Assembly (NCBI RefSeq): GCF_015595035.1
Contig: NZ_JADNRN010000002.1
Span: 1 to 64,000, forward strand
Length of the DNA: 64,000 nt
Reading direction: 5' to 3'
Source of the DNA: Marinibium conchae
Lineage (GTDB): Bacteria; Pseudomonadota; Gammaproteobacteria; Enterobacterales; Alteromonadaceae
The number at the start of each line of letters is the position of its first letter. The stretch's first letter is position 1. The notes under the pieces are model-generated. The model searched no databases. It saw only the letters and a list, made by a program, of their open reading frames with translations, and had not been told where the DNA came from. Made by a program: the position numbers and the translations under genes. Shown here one piece after another: positions 44,907 through 54,240 of this stretch.

Positions 44907-46124
44907 TTATTGTTGGGTTGCTGTGTATTCACTGTGCAACAGAGTTAGCAGCTGTTGCGCGAGCACTTTCTTACTAGCTGGCGCAAGTTCTGTTTTACTA
45001 TTCTTTGTAATCACCGTTAAGGCATTTCGATCAGAATTAAAACCTAACTCACTTGATGATACATCATTGGCCGCAATCATATCCAAATTTTTACGGCTTA
45101 ACTTTGATCTTGCGTAAGCTTCAACGTCGTTTGTTTCGGCAGCAAAGCCCAAGGTAAATGGCTTGTTTTTAAGTGCTGCGACGGTTTTGAGAATATCAGG
45201 GTTTTGTTCGAAGGATAGCGTCAGAGTTTCATCTTTTTTCTTTACTTTGTGTGTGGGCACTTCTGCTAACCTAAAATCTGCAACAGCCGCACAAGCAATA
45301 AAAATATCTTGTGTGGCAATATCACTCATTACCGCTTCAAGCATATTTTGCGCGCTAATGACTTGCTTGCACCTAATATTAGCGCCCGCAGAAATGTTGA
45401 CTGGCCCAGATACTAAGGTAACCGTTGCTCCCATTTCCTCGGCAGCTTCTGCAATTGCATAACCCATCTTTCCTGAGCTGTGATTGGTGATATAACGAAC
45501 AGGATCAAGAGCCTCACGAGTTGGCCCAGCAGTGATCATAATATTTTTACCCGCGAATAGTTGTAAGTCTTTAGCTGCATGAGATATATGCTCACCTAAC
45601 GCGCTAACTATTTCTTCAGGCTCAACCATGCGACCATAACCTACGTCACCGCAAGCTTGTTCACCGCTTGCAGGGCCAATGAAGTTCACGCCTCGTTGAT
45701 TCAGTATATTGATATTATCGCTTGTTGCGGGGGCTGCCCACATTTGTTGGTTCATGGCTGGGGCAATTACTATTGGTGCTGGTGTTGCTAGGGCGAGCGT
45801 GGTGAGTAGGTCATCTGCAAGGCCATGGCTTAGTTTTGCCATTACATTTGCCGTTGCCGGAGCGATTAAAAATATATCCGCCCAACGCGCTAGCTCTATA
45901 TGCCCCATGGCTGCTTCAGCGTCTTCATCGAGTAGACTGTTACTTATTTTGTTACCTGAAACGGCTTGTAAAGCTAATGGGGAGACAAACTCTTTGGCGG
46001 AATCGGTCATCACAACCCTGACTTTTGCGCCCGCAGCGACCAGTTTTCTTACTAAATCTGGCGTTTTATAAGCTGCAATACCGCCGCTGATACCTAATAA
46101 AACGTTCTTTTGTTCAAGTTGCAT
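44907..46124 (-). CDS. coaBC: Bifunctional phosphopantothenoylcysteine decarboxylase / phosphopantothenate-cysteine ligase
   Basis: CoaBC carries out two steps of coenzyme A synthesis. The ORF is open to 46430, but the conserved start is [20 protein letters not shown] at 46124, giving 405 aa. The CoaC flavin domain (1-190) has GGIAAYK, the catalytic His in [10 protein letters not shown] and PAMNQQMW; the CoaB domain has [28 protein letters not shown] and the KKKD segment near 290. The upstream extension is antisense to the start of radC and should be ignored. Confidence 0.97.
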   Translation of the reverse strand: MQLEQKNVLLGISGGIAAYKTPDLVRKLVAAGAKVRVVMTDSAKEFVSPLALQAVSGNKISNSLLDEDAEAAMGHIELARWADIFLIAPATANVMAKLSHGLADDLLTTLALATPAPIVIAPAMNQQMWAAPATSDNINILNQRGVNFIGPASGEQACGDVGYGRMVEPEEIVSALGEHISHAAKDLQLFAGKNIMITAGPTREALDPVRYITNHSSGKMGYAIAEAAEEMGATVTLVSGPVNISAGANIRCKQVISAQNMLEAVMSDIATQDIFIACAAVADFRLAEVPTHKVKKKDETLTLSFEQNPDILKTVAALKNKPFTLGFAAETNDVEAYARSKLSRKNLDMIAANDVSSSELGFNSDRNALTVITKNSKTELAPASKKVLAQQLLTLLHSEYTATQQ

Positions 46125-46218
46125 ATTTTGCCAATAAGAGTACAAGTATAGCTTGCGCTCGTTCTTCAAAGGATTTGGATAACGACTATTGTGGCAAAGA
46201 AAACCAAGGAAGGGAAAT

Positions 46219-46893
46219 ATGAAAATCACAAATTGGCCGCAACATGAGCGGCCACGCGAGAAATTACTACAATTTGGTGCTGAAACACTCTCCGATGCTG
46301 AGCTCTTGGGTATCGTTATCGGTAACGGCATTAAAGGCAAAAACGCCGTTGAGCTAGGTCGCGATGCCTTGGCGAAGCACGGCTCGGTACGAGCTATTAT
46401 AAGCGCAAACAAAAAACAGCTAGGTAGCACTCCCGGTTTTGGTTTGGCTAAATTTGCGACCTTGAACGCATGTTTTGAACTCTCAAAGCGTTCACTCGCC
46501 GAGGCAATTCAAAAACCACACAGCTTTACTCACGCTGATTCTGCCTCTAGCTACTTACTCGCCCGATTGCGCGACAAGCCTCATGAAGTGTTTTCGATGT
46601 TGTTGCTCGACAGCCAGCATCAGTTAATTGCCTTTCGTGATATGTTTACAGGCACAATCAATTCAGCAGCAGTTTATCCAAGAGAGCTTGTGAAGCAGGC
46701 TTTAGAAGACAACGCTGCAGCTGTTATTTTAGCCCATAATCATCCAAGCGGTGTGGCGGAACCCAGCCAAGCAGACATACAAATAACTAACAGAATACAG
46801 CGGGCCATGGAACTGATAGATGTGAGAGTGCTAGATCATTTTGTCGTTGGGGATAGCTCTGTGGTGTCTTTTGCGCAGCGAGGGCTATTGTAA
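46219..46893 (+). CDS. radC: RadC family JAB-domain protein
   Basis: The ATG at 46219, preceded by ggaaggga, gives 224 aa beginning MKITNWPQHERPREKLL. A helix-hairpin-helix-like N-terminal part (about 1-90) precedes the JAB/MPN+ metal motif HNHPSGVAEPSQADIQ with the upstream Glu in ELVKQALEDNA. The family is conserved in bacteria near rpmB-rpmG, but its molecular role is not settled; a repair function was withdrawn in E. coli. Divergent from coaBC. Confidence 0.95.
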   Translation: MKITNWPQHERPREKLLQFGAETLSDAELLGIVIGNGIKGKNAVELGRDALAKHGSVRAIISANKKQLGSTPGFGLAKFATLNACFELSKRSLAEAIQKPHSFTHADSASSYLLARLRDKPHEVFSMLLLDSQHQLIAFRDMFTGTINSAAVYPRELVKQALEDNAAAVILAHNHPSGVAEPSQADIQITNRIQRAMELIDVRVLDHFVVGDSSVVSFAQRGLL

Positions 46894-46953
46894 ATTAGAC
46901 CTGATTCAAGCTTGGCCTTTGGTTTAATTTAGCCTAAGTTTGAATAAGAGTTA

Positions 46954-46978
46954 GGCGTGAGACTCGTAAGCTCACGCC
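46954..46978. terminator. Hairpin between convergent radC and cupin genes
   Basis: Perfect 8 bp GC-rich stem ggcgtgag / ctcacgcc with a nine-base loop, about 60 bp after radC and 30 bp before the stop of the cupin gene. No T-run; may serve both directions. Confidence 0.5.
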
Positions 46979-47008
46979 CATTCTATATTGAGCATGCTAT
47001 CGGCAGTT

Positions 47009-47782
47009 CTAGGCTTTTTTTACTCGCTCAATTTGTTTATTTACATCGCTTAGATTTCCAGTTTTCATCCAAATACTTGCGCCCTTGTTACTTGCAACAG
47101 CATTAAGCACCATGCCAGTCGGTAGCCTAAGCCAGCTATGTTTGCGCATTGTTTGCTCTAGGGCGAGCAATTCACCATCCAGCACAAGCAATTCTATGCC
47201 GCCTGGGTCATCAACCCTGATTGGCGTATTGGGTTTTACTTGCAGGAGTTTGACGTTCTCAAATTCATCAGCATGTAAGAGGGCTTCACTAACTAAATTG
47301 GTAGCATCAATAGCGCCAAGCTCAGCCTCTTGATTCACTAGATATGGGGCAGGACGGTATGTAAGCTCGCTAATTTTCTTTCGAACATGAGTGCGATCAT
47401 CAAGTTGAAACTGCCATAACTTTACAAAAATGACGCAGCCCTCATCGGATCCCGGTGTATGTTTCGACTGTGGTGGGTTGCGAATATAGGAACCGGCCGG
47501 AAAATCACCATGCTCATCTTGAAAAACGCCACTAAGCACTATGAATTCTTCGCCACCTGTGTGGACGTGAGCTGAAAAATGACTCCCCGCTGCATATCGA
47601 ACAATAGAGGTTGCACGTGCGACTTCAGCGCCGACACGGTCCAGTGGGCGGCGGTCGACACCTGCCATAGGTGACTCAACCCAATCGAGTTCGTCGCTGT
47701 GAACTAATACGGCTTCATCAAAGTTGGCTCTAATTTCCACGGGGGCTCTCCGGTTATCTGCATAATAGACTGTATGATTCAA
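47009..47782 (-). CDS. Cupin-domain protein, ChrR-like
   Basis: The 257-residue protein has two cupin-like halves. The first carries the metal motif His72-x-His74, Glu78 (AHVHTGGEEFIVLSG) and His108 (SKHTPG), as in the cupin part of ChrR, the zinc-dependent anti-sigma factor. The second half (about 165-250) is degenerate (LLVLDGELLALEQTMRKHSWLRLP). There is no N-terminal anti-sigma domain and no sigma gene beside it, so it is more likely a stand-alone cupin, perhaps an oxidative-stress-related dioxygenase or sensor. Function unproven. Confidence 0.85.
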   Translation of the reverse strand: MNHTVYYADNRRAPVEIRANFDEAVLVHSDELDWVESPMAGVDRRPLDRVGAEVARATSIVRYAAGSHFSAHVHTGGEEFIVLSGVFQDEHGDFPAGSYIRNPPQSKHTPGSDEGCVIFVKLWQFQLDDRTHVRKKISELTYRPAPYLVNQEAELGAIDATNLVSEALLHADEFENVKLLQVKPNTPIRVDDPGGIELLVLDGELLALEQTMRKHSWLRLPTGMVLNAVASNKGASIWMKTGNLSDVNKQIERVKKA

Positions 47783-47931
47783 AGTAAGTGCGCTTACAAA
47801 GACTGAAACAAATTACGGATTTTATCTACTTCATTCGTAAAAACTGCGTTGTCGTAAATGTGCGCCTATGTATCCACAGTCCAAACTACGTTATCATTCG
47901 CTAAACTGAAACTAAGAGCAAACAGCAATCA

Positions 47932-48693
47932 ATGAAAAAATGGAAAATTTTTGTCATTAATTTGGCTGAGTCGACGGAAAGACTCGATGCTTTTGCGCGC
48001 CAATTCGCGTCACTAGATCAAGAATTCGAGAAGGTAGAAGCCGTGCCGGGAGGCGGGCTCTCGGAAGATGAAGCTGGGCAATATTATCATTTTGAGCAGT
48101 CAGACTATTACAAAGAGCTTAATTTAGGTGAAATTGGCTGTTACTTAAGTCATTTCAAGGTCTGGCAAATGATTATTGAGCAAGAACTCGATTACGCCAT
48201 TGTGCTAGAAGACGACGTCTTACTGAATGAACACTTTCTGCCTACCTTAGACAAATTACAAACCTTAGATATGCCTTGGGATATTATAAAACTGGCTGAG
48301 TTTCCCATTAAACGTAAGGTTGTACGTGAAATTAGTCATGATGATGCTTCCTTGGTTGTCTATAATAAAGTGCCGAAAGGAACTTATGCTCAAGTGATAA
48401 GTGCCAGTGGTGCTAAAAAATTATTTTCTGAAAAAGGGCAGAAGCAAGCATATTGCATTCAGCGCCCTATCGACATTGATATCCAGTACTGGTGGGAAAA
48501 GGACTTAGAAGTGTATGGTTTAAAGCCGTATTCGGTTGAGATCGATAATAGTCACCCAAGTGAAATTGATGAAAAAGCACTCAGGCAGAGAGCCAAAAAG
48601 AGTTTTTGGCGACAAGTGCATAGTCGTTTTTATTTCCTATTCAAAAATAAAAAAGAATTGAAAAAGCGGCTTCAAAAACTCGATAGCAAATAG
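47932..48693 (+). CDS. Glycosyltransferase family 25 protein (LPS core type)
   Basis: The N-terminus FVINLAESTERLDAFARQF and the acidic motif AIVLEDDVLL are those of LPS glycosyltransferases of family 25 (LgtB/Lex1-like), which add galactose or glucose to lipooligosaccharide. Also seen: GEIGCYLSHFKVWQ and the C-terminal block IDIQYWWE. The basic C-terminus (KKELKKRLQKL) fits a peripheral membrane enzyme. 253 aa is a normal length. It stands alone before the rpmB promoter; other surface glycan genes follow from 49485. Confidence 0.9.
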   Translation: MKKWKIFVINLAESTERLDAFARQFASLDQEFEKVEAVPGGGLSEDEAGQYYHFEQSDYYKELNLGEIGCYLSHFKVWQMIIEQELDYAIVLEDDVLLNEHFLPTLDKLQTLDMPWDIIKLAEFPIKRKVVREISHDDASLVVYNKVPKGTYAQVISASGAKKLFSEKGQKQAYCIQRPIDIDIQYWWEKDLEVYGLKPYSVEIDNSHPSEIDEKALRQRAKKSFWRQVHSRFYFLFKNKKELKKRLQKLDSK

Positions 48694-48864
48694 AATTAGT
48701 ACGATTTCTGGTAAAATCAGCAAAAATAGCGCTTGGACTCGATAACTATCTGAATACTATGCATTATCTTTGGTGTCGGTTGTATTGTGTGAATTTAAGT
48801 GCTTAATAAAACAACAGCGAACATGGTCTAAAGTAAAAAAGATCGCCCTAAAAACAAGTTTTAG

Positions 48865-48893
48865 TTGAATTGAGTTGCTGTTTCCTGTATAAA
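48865..48893 (+). promoter_or_regulatory. Sigma-70 promoter of rpmB-rpmG
   Basis: -35 hexamer ttgaat (48865-48870), 17 bp spacer, -10 hexamer tataaa (48888-48893). It lies 85 bp upstream of rpmB and is the best sigma-70 match in the 284 bp gap, as expected for a highly expressed ribosomal operon. Confidence 0.75.
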
Positions 48894-48977
48894 ATGCGCC
48901 CTCATTATTAAAGACGTTTAACAGCAATATTTGTTTGCTTGGGTTAGACGGCAAACAGTTTTTCTGGAGACAATAAG

Positions 48978-49214
48978 ATGTCAAAAGTTTGTATAGTTAC
49001 AGGTAAGCGTCCTGCAGTGGGTAACAACCGCTCACACGCTAGAAACGCGACTCGTCGTCGCTTTTTGCCAAATCTTCAAACTCACCGTTTTTGGGTTGAG
49101 AGTGAAAACCGTTTCGTGAAATTACGCCTTACTACTAAAGGTATGCGTATTATCGATAAAAAAGGCATTGATACAGTGTTAGCTGATATCCGTGCTCGTG
49201 GCGAAAAAGTTTAA
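48978..49214 (+). CDS. rpmB: 50S ribosomal protein L28
   Basis: The 78-residue protein closely matches E. coli L28 ([53 protein letters not shown]). A ribosome binding site ggaga precedes the ATG. First gene of the rpmB-rpmG operon, with L33 nine bases downstream. Confidence 0.98.
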   Translation: MSKVCIVTGKRPAVGNNRSHARNATRRRFLPNLQTHRFWVESENRFVKLRLTTKGMRIIDKKGIDTVLADIRARGEKV

Positions 49215-49223
49215 GGAATCCCC

Positions 49224-49379
49224 ATGAGAGATAAAATCAAGTTAGTTTCATCTGCTGGTACGGGTTTCTACTACACCACAGACAAAAATAAGCGTAACAT
49301 GCCGGGCAAAATGGAGATCAAAAAGTACGATCCAAAAGTTCGCAAACACGTTATGTTCAAGGAAGCAAAGATCAAGTAA
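49224..49379 (+). CDS. rpmG: 50S ribosomal protein L33
   Basis: This 51-residue protein starts [20 protein letters not shown] and ends [10 protein letters not shown], the standard L33. It has no cysteines, so it is the zinc-free form. It is preceded by aagga and followed by a strong terminator. Confidence 0.98.
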   Translation: MRDKIKLVSSAGTGFYYTTDKNKRNMPGKMEIKKYDPKVRKHVMFKEAKIK

Positions 49380-49402
49380 TAAGCTTGCAATTTGTCTCCA
49401 CG

Positions 49403-49428
49403 AAAACCCAGCTTATGCTGGGTTTTTT
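49403..49428 (+). terminator. Terminator of rpmB-rpmG
   Basis: Perfect 10 bp stem aaaacccagc / gctgggtttt with a TTAT loop, followed by T's, 24 bp after the rpmG stop. Confidence 0.92.
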
Positions 49429-49484
49429 GTTTTTGGCTTTATCTGCTAATATCTTCATCATCAATTTTATTCCTTTGGCAACAG

Positions 49485-50549
49485 ATGAAACGCTATCGCT
49501 TTGTTTTGCTTGTACAGCAGAATTACACCTTTGAAATATTGCGCCCTATGCAGAAAATAATGCGTGAGCGTGGCGATGAAATATTATGGTTAGCACTTGG
49601 TAAAGCGGTTAATACTTCGTTATTTCACGAAGACGAAAACATGACAACCTCTATTGCCGACGCTGTGAAATTCAATCCTCATGCCGTGTTTGTAACTGGT
49701 AACGTAGTGCCCGATTTTATTCCAGGTTTGAAAGTACAGCTTTTCCATGGTTTCGAATGGAAGAAGAAAGGCCATTTTAGAATACGAGGCTCTTTTGATT
49801 TGTACTGCACCCAAGGTCCTTTTTTCACCACTCGTTTTGAGGAGTTTGCTCAGCAGCACGGTTACTTTGATGTTGTGGAAACGGGCTGGCCAAAAATGGA
49901 TAATGTTTTTCCTGTGGGCGCTAGCAGCGCAGAACGAAGCAAAAAGCAAATTTTGTATGTGCCTACTTTCTCACCGCGACTAACAAGTGTTTACGATTTA
50001 CTCCCTGAATTAGACAAGTTGGCGGCCCAAAATCGACACGATATTATTGTTAAGTTTCATCCAAAAATGGCAAATGACGCAATTCAGCTCTACCAATCAA
50101 TGGTTAGCAAACACCCTAATATGCACATAGTTGATAGTAGCGATGTTATGACCCTAATTCGTGACTGTGATTTAGTACTTTCAGACACCTCTTCGGTGAT
50201 CGCCGAGTCGTTGCTGTTGCACAAACCGGTTGTGACTTATAAGAACTCGCTACCTGATGAATATTTGTGTAACTTTGAAGATGCGGAAAAGCTAGTTGAA
50301 GTTATCGATTCAGTTTTTGCTAACTCCGATGTACAAGCTGATAATTTTGCTCTCTTCGCTCAACAGTATCACCCTTTTAACGATGGTAGATCGTCTCAGC
50401 GCATCATTGATGAAGCCATCAAACGAATTGAATACGGCTTGGATGCAAAAGGCAAAAAGCCTGCGAATTTTTTGCGCAATCTGAAACTTCGCAAGCAAGA
50501 AAATTATTGGCCCTGGACACGCAACAACTCACTTCACCTTGGTAAATAA
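49485..50549 (+). CDS. CDP-glycerol glycerophosphotransferase family (TagB/TagF-like) protein
   Basis: The ORF is open from 49392 (TTG), but that start lies before the rpmG terminator; MKRYRFVLLVQQ at 49485 gives a normal 354-residue protein. The family pattern is clear: LKVQLFHGFEWKK in the first half, and ILYVPTFSPR, IIVKFHPKMAN and LSDTSSVIAESLLLHKPVVTYKN in the second. It is a cytoplasmic transferase for phosphopolyol units on a surface polymer or LPS. It is a distant paralogue of the 35618 gene. Downstream genes (50567, mutM) follow closely. Confidence 0.85.
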   Translation: MKRYRFVLLVQQNYTFEILRPMQKIMRERGDEILWLALGKAVNTSLFHEDENMTTSIADAVKFNPHAVFVTGNVVPDFIPGLKVQLFHGFEWKKKGHFRIRGSFDLYCTQGPFFTTRFEEFAQQHGYFDVVETGWPKMDNVFPVGASSAERSKKQILYVPTFSPRLTSVYDLLPELDKLAAQNRHDIIVKFHPKMANDAIQLYQSMVSKHPNMHIVDSSDVMTLIRDCDLVLSDTSSVIAESLLLHKPVVTYKNSLPDEYLCNFEDAEKLVEVIDSVFANSDVQADNFALFAQQYHPFNDGRSSQRIIDEAIKRIEYGLDAKGKKPANFLRNLKLRKQENYWPWTRNNSLHLGK

Positions 50550-50566
50550 ATGCGTAGGGTTAACTA

Positions 50567-51043
50567 ATGGCTAGACTGTCTCAAAAAGCGTGGAATAACG
50601 TGATTATTTTTTCAATGCTCACCATGATTATTGCGCTGAATATTGGTAACTTCCAAAACAGCGCCGAAGATCTTCCTTTTCCTATTGTTGAAGAGGGTGG
50701 TTTGATACTTAGCCTTGAAATTGACCAAGTTGTTATCGAACGCGCTGGCACGTCTTGGCGCATAAACCCAGACTCGGTAAATAATCTGCAGTCATCATTA
50801 CCACAAGCAGGCGAGCTAACTTCATTGGTCGATTATTGGCAGCGCGCTTTGCTCAAAAGGCAAACAAGGATTGAAGTAGCGCAATTAGCGCAGCCCGACC
50901 ACATTGTTGTTATATGGCTTGCCGGTGAACGCAATGGGCTTGTTGTGCCGATTAAGCGTATAGATGGGCAAGCATATGTTTTATTAAATGATGAGGCCCT
51001 TTTGTTAGATTTTCCTACTTTAGCGCAACTCACTCAATGGTAG
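50567..51043 (+). CDS. Inner membrane-anchored hypothetical protein (158 aa)
   Basis: One hydrophobic helix at about 12-27 (NVIIFSMLTMIIALNI) anchors a periplasmic domain of about 130 residues rich in beta strands (GLILSLEIDQVVIERAGTSWRINPD, HIVVIWLAGERNGLVVPIKR). The ORF ends ten bases before mutM and starts 17 bp after the TagF-like gene, so it is part of the same transcript. I do not recognise a family; conserved synteny next to mutM would support a real gene. Confidence 0.75.
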   Translation: MARLSQKAWNNVIIFSMLTMIIALNIGNFQNSAEDLPFPIVEEGGLILSLEIDQVVIERAGTSWRINPDSVNNLQSSLPQAGELTSLVDYWQRALLKRQTRIEVAQLAQPDHIVVIWLAGERNGLVVPIKRIDGQAYVLLNDEALLLDFPTLAQLTQW

Positions 51044-51052
51044 CCCCTGTTA

Positions 51053-51865
51053 ATGCCTGAATTACCTGAAGTTGAAGTAACGAAGCTTGGTGTCGCGCCT
51101 TTTTTAGAAGGGAACACCATAAGTAAAATATTGGTGCATCAACCGCAATTGCGCTGGCTAGTGCCCGATGATATACAACTAAGTTGTGGGCAAATAGTAC
51201 GCTCAGTTACTCGGCGTGCGAAATATTTGTTTGTGAATACCGACCCAGGCTCCATGGTCTTGCACCTTGGCATGTCGGGGAAGATGCGAGTGGTCGATAT
51301 TGGCTTGCCGAGAAAAAAGCACGACCATCTTGAAATTGAATTAAATACGGGTAAAAAGTTGGTGTTGAACGATGCTCGTCGTTTCGGCTCGTGTTTATGG
51401 CAAGCTCCTGACCAAGCACCACTAAAAGTACTGTCGTCTCTTGGGCCTGAACCTTTAACGGATGATTTCGACGCCAAACATTTATTCGATATGTCGCGTG
51501 GCAAACTTTGCCCAGTCAAAAGCTTTATTATGGATAATTCAGTCGTGGTTGGCGTGGGCAATATCTATGCAAATGAGTCCTTATTCAAATCGGGAATCGA
51601 CCCGCGCAGGGCTGCCGGTAAAGTTAGCTTGAAACGCTATAGGCTGCTTACACAAAATATAAAGCAAGTCCTTGCGAGAGCGATAGAGCAGGGCGGCACA
51701 ACTCTTAAAGACTTCGCTCAAGCCGATGGGAATCCGGGCTACTTTGCGCAGCAGCTATTGGTTTACGGGCGCGCCGGTGAAGAATGTGACACCTGTAAAA
51801 CACCTATTCGTTCAAAAGCGATTGGCCAACGGAACACTTTTTTCTGTATCAAGTGTCAGAAATAG
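51053..51865 (+). CDS. mutM: Formamidopyrimidine-DNA glycosylase
   Basis: MutM removes 8-oxoguanine and other oxidised purines and cuts the abasic site. The protein starts with the catalytic PELPEVE (Pro2, Glu3), has the conserved lysine and HLGMSGKMR region, and ends with a four-cysteine zinc finger (Cys245, Cys248, Cys265, Cys268) including the conserved Arg260. At 270 aa it is the standard length. It is the last gene of the rightward block and is convergent with coaD. Confidence 0.97.
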   Translation: MPELPEVEVTKLGVAPFLEGNTISKILVHQPQLRWLVPDDIQLSCGQIVRSVTRRAKYLFVNTDPGSMVLHLGMSGKMRVVDIGLPRKKHDHLEIELNTGKKLVLNDARRFGSCLWQAPDQAPLKVLSSLGPEPLTDDFDAKHLFDMSRGKLCPVKSFIMDNSVVVGVGNIYANESLFKSGIDPRRAAGKVSLKRYRLLTQNIKQVLARAIEQGGTTLKDFAQADGNPGYFAQQLLVYGRAGEECDTCKTPIRSKAIGQRNTFFCIKCQK

Positions 51866-51870
51866 GCGAC

Positions 51871-51901
51871 GGAAAAACCCCGACGCCCTATGCTTCAGGG
51901 C
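51871..51901 (-). terminator. Probable coaD terminator
   Basis: Read on the minus strand, right after the coaD stop, gccct-N7-agggc is followed by gtcggggttttt, giving a short hairpin and a T-run. The GGGG before the T-run may extend the structure. It may also slow transcription from mutM on the other strand. Confidence 0.5.
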
Positions 51902-52414
<513 letters not shown>

Positions 52415-52599
52415 TCAAGGAAATGAACAGTAACTGAATATTGCCAATGATTGCAACGAAAAGAACAGTAATTGTGTCTAACTTGGGGTGAATAAGGTAT
52501 TATTACAGCTCATTCTCGAGCAATTGACTATGTTTTGCGCGCATCGGAAGTGTTGCAACGGTCAAGTCTCAGCTCTGTTAAATAATAGAAGGATCTCAG

Positions 52600-54105
52600 G
52601 TGTTTTTTGCATCCATGAAAAAAACTAACTTAATGCTCAAATCGTCAGCACTTTTGCTTGCTGTTCTTTATGTTTTTTACGCATCGAAGGCACTTGCGTC
52701 ACCATGGGTGGGCACAGTAGACAAGCAGCTTCATTACGACCTGCAAACTTTACAGGAATGGGGTTATTTAGATGCAACAGTGATCACGTATCCGGTGCCA
52801 TGGCGAGGTGTTGCTGATCTTATACTGCAGCTCGATCTCAGTGATATGGCCGATACCCCAAAGCAAGCTGCTCAGCGCTTGTCACACTATTTGTATCTAC
52901 AAAAGCAGCAGAAAAGAAGAACTTTTCTCGAATTACAGGCTTCGAGCGATCAGAATCGCTTTACTTCGTTCGACGGGCCTGAAGATGTAAAAGCTTCCGG
53001 GAAGATAAGCAATGAGTTCTATTGGGGGCGTGTTAGTGCCCAGTTATCAGTAAATTATCATGAAGGCGGCAACAAAAATCTGGATAATAGTTTTTTAGCG
53101 TATCAATTTGGTGATTGGAATTTACGCGCTGGCGCTATTGATCAATGGTGGGGACCAGGTCAATCAAGCAGCTTGATTTTATCGAACAATGCTCGGCCTA
53201 TTCCCACACTTGCATTTTCTCGCTCAAGCGCAGTGGCTTCAAAAAGCCCATGGCTGTCATGGCTCGGACCTTGGTACCTGACTAGTCAAATTGGGCGATT
53301 GGAAGACAATCGAGAGGTTCCCGACACCAATCTATTGCTGAATCGCTTTACGTTCAGCCCAATCAAACGTCTTGAAATTGGTGCCTCATGGGCTGTGATG
53401 TGGGGTGGTCAAGGCAATCCCAGCGGTTTCGATACTCTAATAGATGTTATTACCTTTCAAGAGGTATGTTTGGGGCGTGAATCGTGCACTAAAGATGAGC
53501 TCAGCAAAGCTGGAAATCATTTAGCAGGCTACGATATCAAATATAGCTTCGATATTTTTGAACGCCCCGTTTCGATTTATGCTCAGCGTATTGGTGAGGA
53601 TTCCAAAAGTGGTATTCGCATTACAGACAACGCTAATTTGTTCGGTGTTTCTACCTATTTTGGCTCCACAAAAGTTTACTTAGAAACAAGCGACACTAAC
53701 ATATCTTGTAGTGGCGATAACGACACTAGCGTGAACTGTTTTTATGAAAATGGAACTTATACAAGCGGTTACAGATATTACGATCGCGTAATTGGTAGTA
53801 CTTTTGATAGTGACGCGAAACAGATAACGCTTGGCAGCAATTGGCGCTTTGAACGCGGCGCAATCGCTGAAATAATTTTACGTGTTGCCGAACTTAACGC
53901 CGACGGTACACGCCCATCACCAGTGTTAACTGGTGGAAACATAGAAGATGTCATTCAGCTTAGTGGCTTTTATCAACGCCCCTTTGGCGCTTGGTTACTC
54001 AAAGTGGGTGGTAGTATAGAGTCACGCGACTTGGTGGAAGGGCAGGATGAACGGAATCAGGTTGATGGCGTTATATATTTTAATGCCACTTACGCCTTTG
54101 ACTAG
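52600..54105 (+). CDS. Wzi-like capsule assembly outer membrane protein
   Basis: The start is GTG at 52600 with aagga seven bases upstream. A signal peptide ends near ASKALA-SP. The protein follows the Capsule_assembly_Wzi pattern: SPWVGTVDKQLHYDLQTL, LRAGAIDQWWGPGQ, SLILSNNARPIPTLAFSR, and alternating amphipathic strands to a C-terminal strand ending in FNATYAFD, typical of outer membrane beta-barrels ending in an aromatic. Wzi anchors capsular polysaccharide on the surface in Klebsiella and E. coli. It is divergent from coaD and convergent with kdkA; no wza-wzb-wzc genes are in the window. Confidence 0.88.
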   Translation: MFFASMKKTNLMLKSSALLLAVLYVFYASKALASPWVGTVDKQLHYDLQTLQEWGYLDATVITYPVPWRGVADLILQLDLSDMADTPKQAAQRLSHYLYLQKQQKRRTFLELQASSDQNRFTSFDGPEDVKASGKISNEFYWGRVSAQLSVNYHEGGNKNLDNSFLAYQFGDWNLRAGAIDQWWGPGQSSSLILSNNARPIPTLAFSRSSAVASKSPWLSWLGPWYLTSQIGRLEDNREVPDTNLLLNRFTFSPIKRLEIGASWAVMWGGQGNPSGFDTLIDVITFQEVCLGRESCTKDELSKAGNHLAGYDIKYSFDIFERPVSIYAQRIGEDSKSGIRITDNANLFGVSTYFGSTKVYLETSDTNISCSGDNDTSVNCFYENGTYTSGYRYYDRVIGSTFDSDAKQITLGSNWRFERGAIAEIILRVAELNADGTRPSPVLTGGNIEDVIQLSGFYQRPFGAWLLKVGGSIESRDLVEGQDERNQVDGVIYFNATYAFD

Positions 54106-54115
54106 GTGCTTTTTT

Positions 54116-54240
54116 AGATTCCTGCTTTCGCAGGAATGACTGGGTGTTGCAGGAATGACTGGGTGTTGTAGGAATGACACCGATGCCGTCTCCCTTGCGT
54201 AGGCAAGGGCCTAGATTCCTGCTTTCGCAGGAATGACTGA
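54116..54240. repeat. Hairpin repeat cluster overlapping the end of kdkA
   Basis: Two copies of a 20 bp hairpin unit attcctgc-tttc-gcaggaat (118-137 and 215-234, plus 54000), each followed by gact, flank three partial tandem copies of a 19 bp unit aggaatgactgggtgttg(c/t) and a separate hairpin ccttgc-gtag-gcaagg (192-209). The same hairpin-plus-atgac design recurs in the 181-600 array with different arm sequences. The second copy encodes the C-terminus of the kinase gene on the other strand. Confidence 0.85.

Noticed and set aside
46125-46430. N-terminal extension of CoaBC by 102 residues
   Set aside because: Lies antisense to the start of radC; the conserved CoaBC N-terminus begins at 46124.
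47009-47782. Calling the cupin protein an anti-sigma factor
   Set aside because: It lacks the N-terminal zinc anti-sigma domain and there is no adjacent sigma gene.
48757-48984. 75-codon minus-strand ORF upstream of rpmB
   Set aside because: It covers the rpmB promoter and overlaps the rpmB start, with no recognisable protein features.
49392-49484. Upstream TTG start for the second TagF-like gene
   Set aside because: It lies before the rpmG terminator and the added sequence is read from that hairpin.
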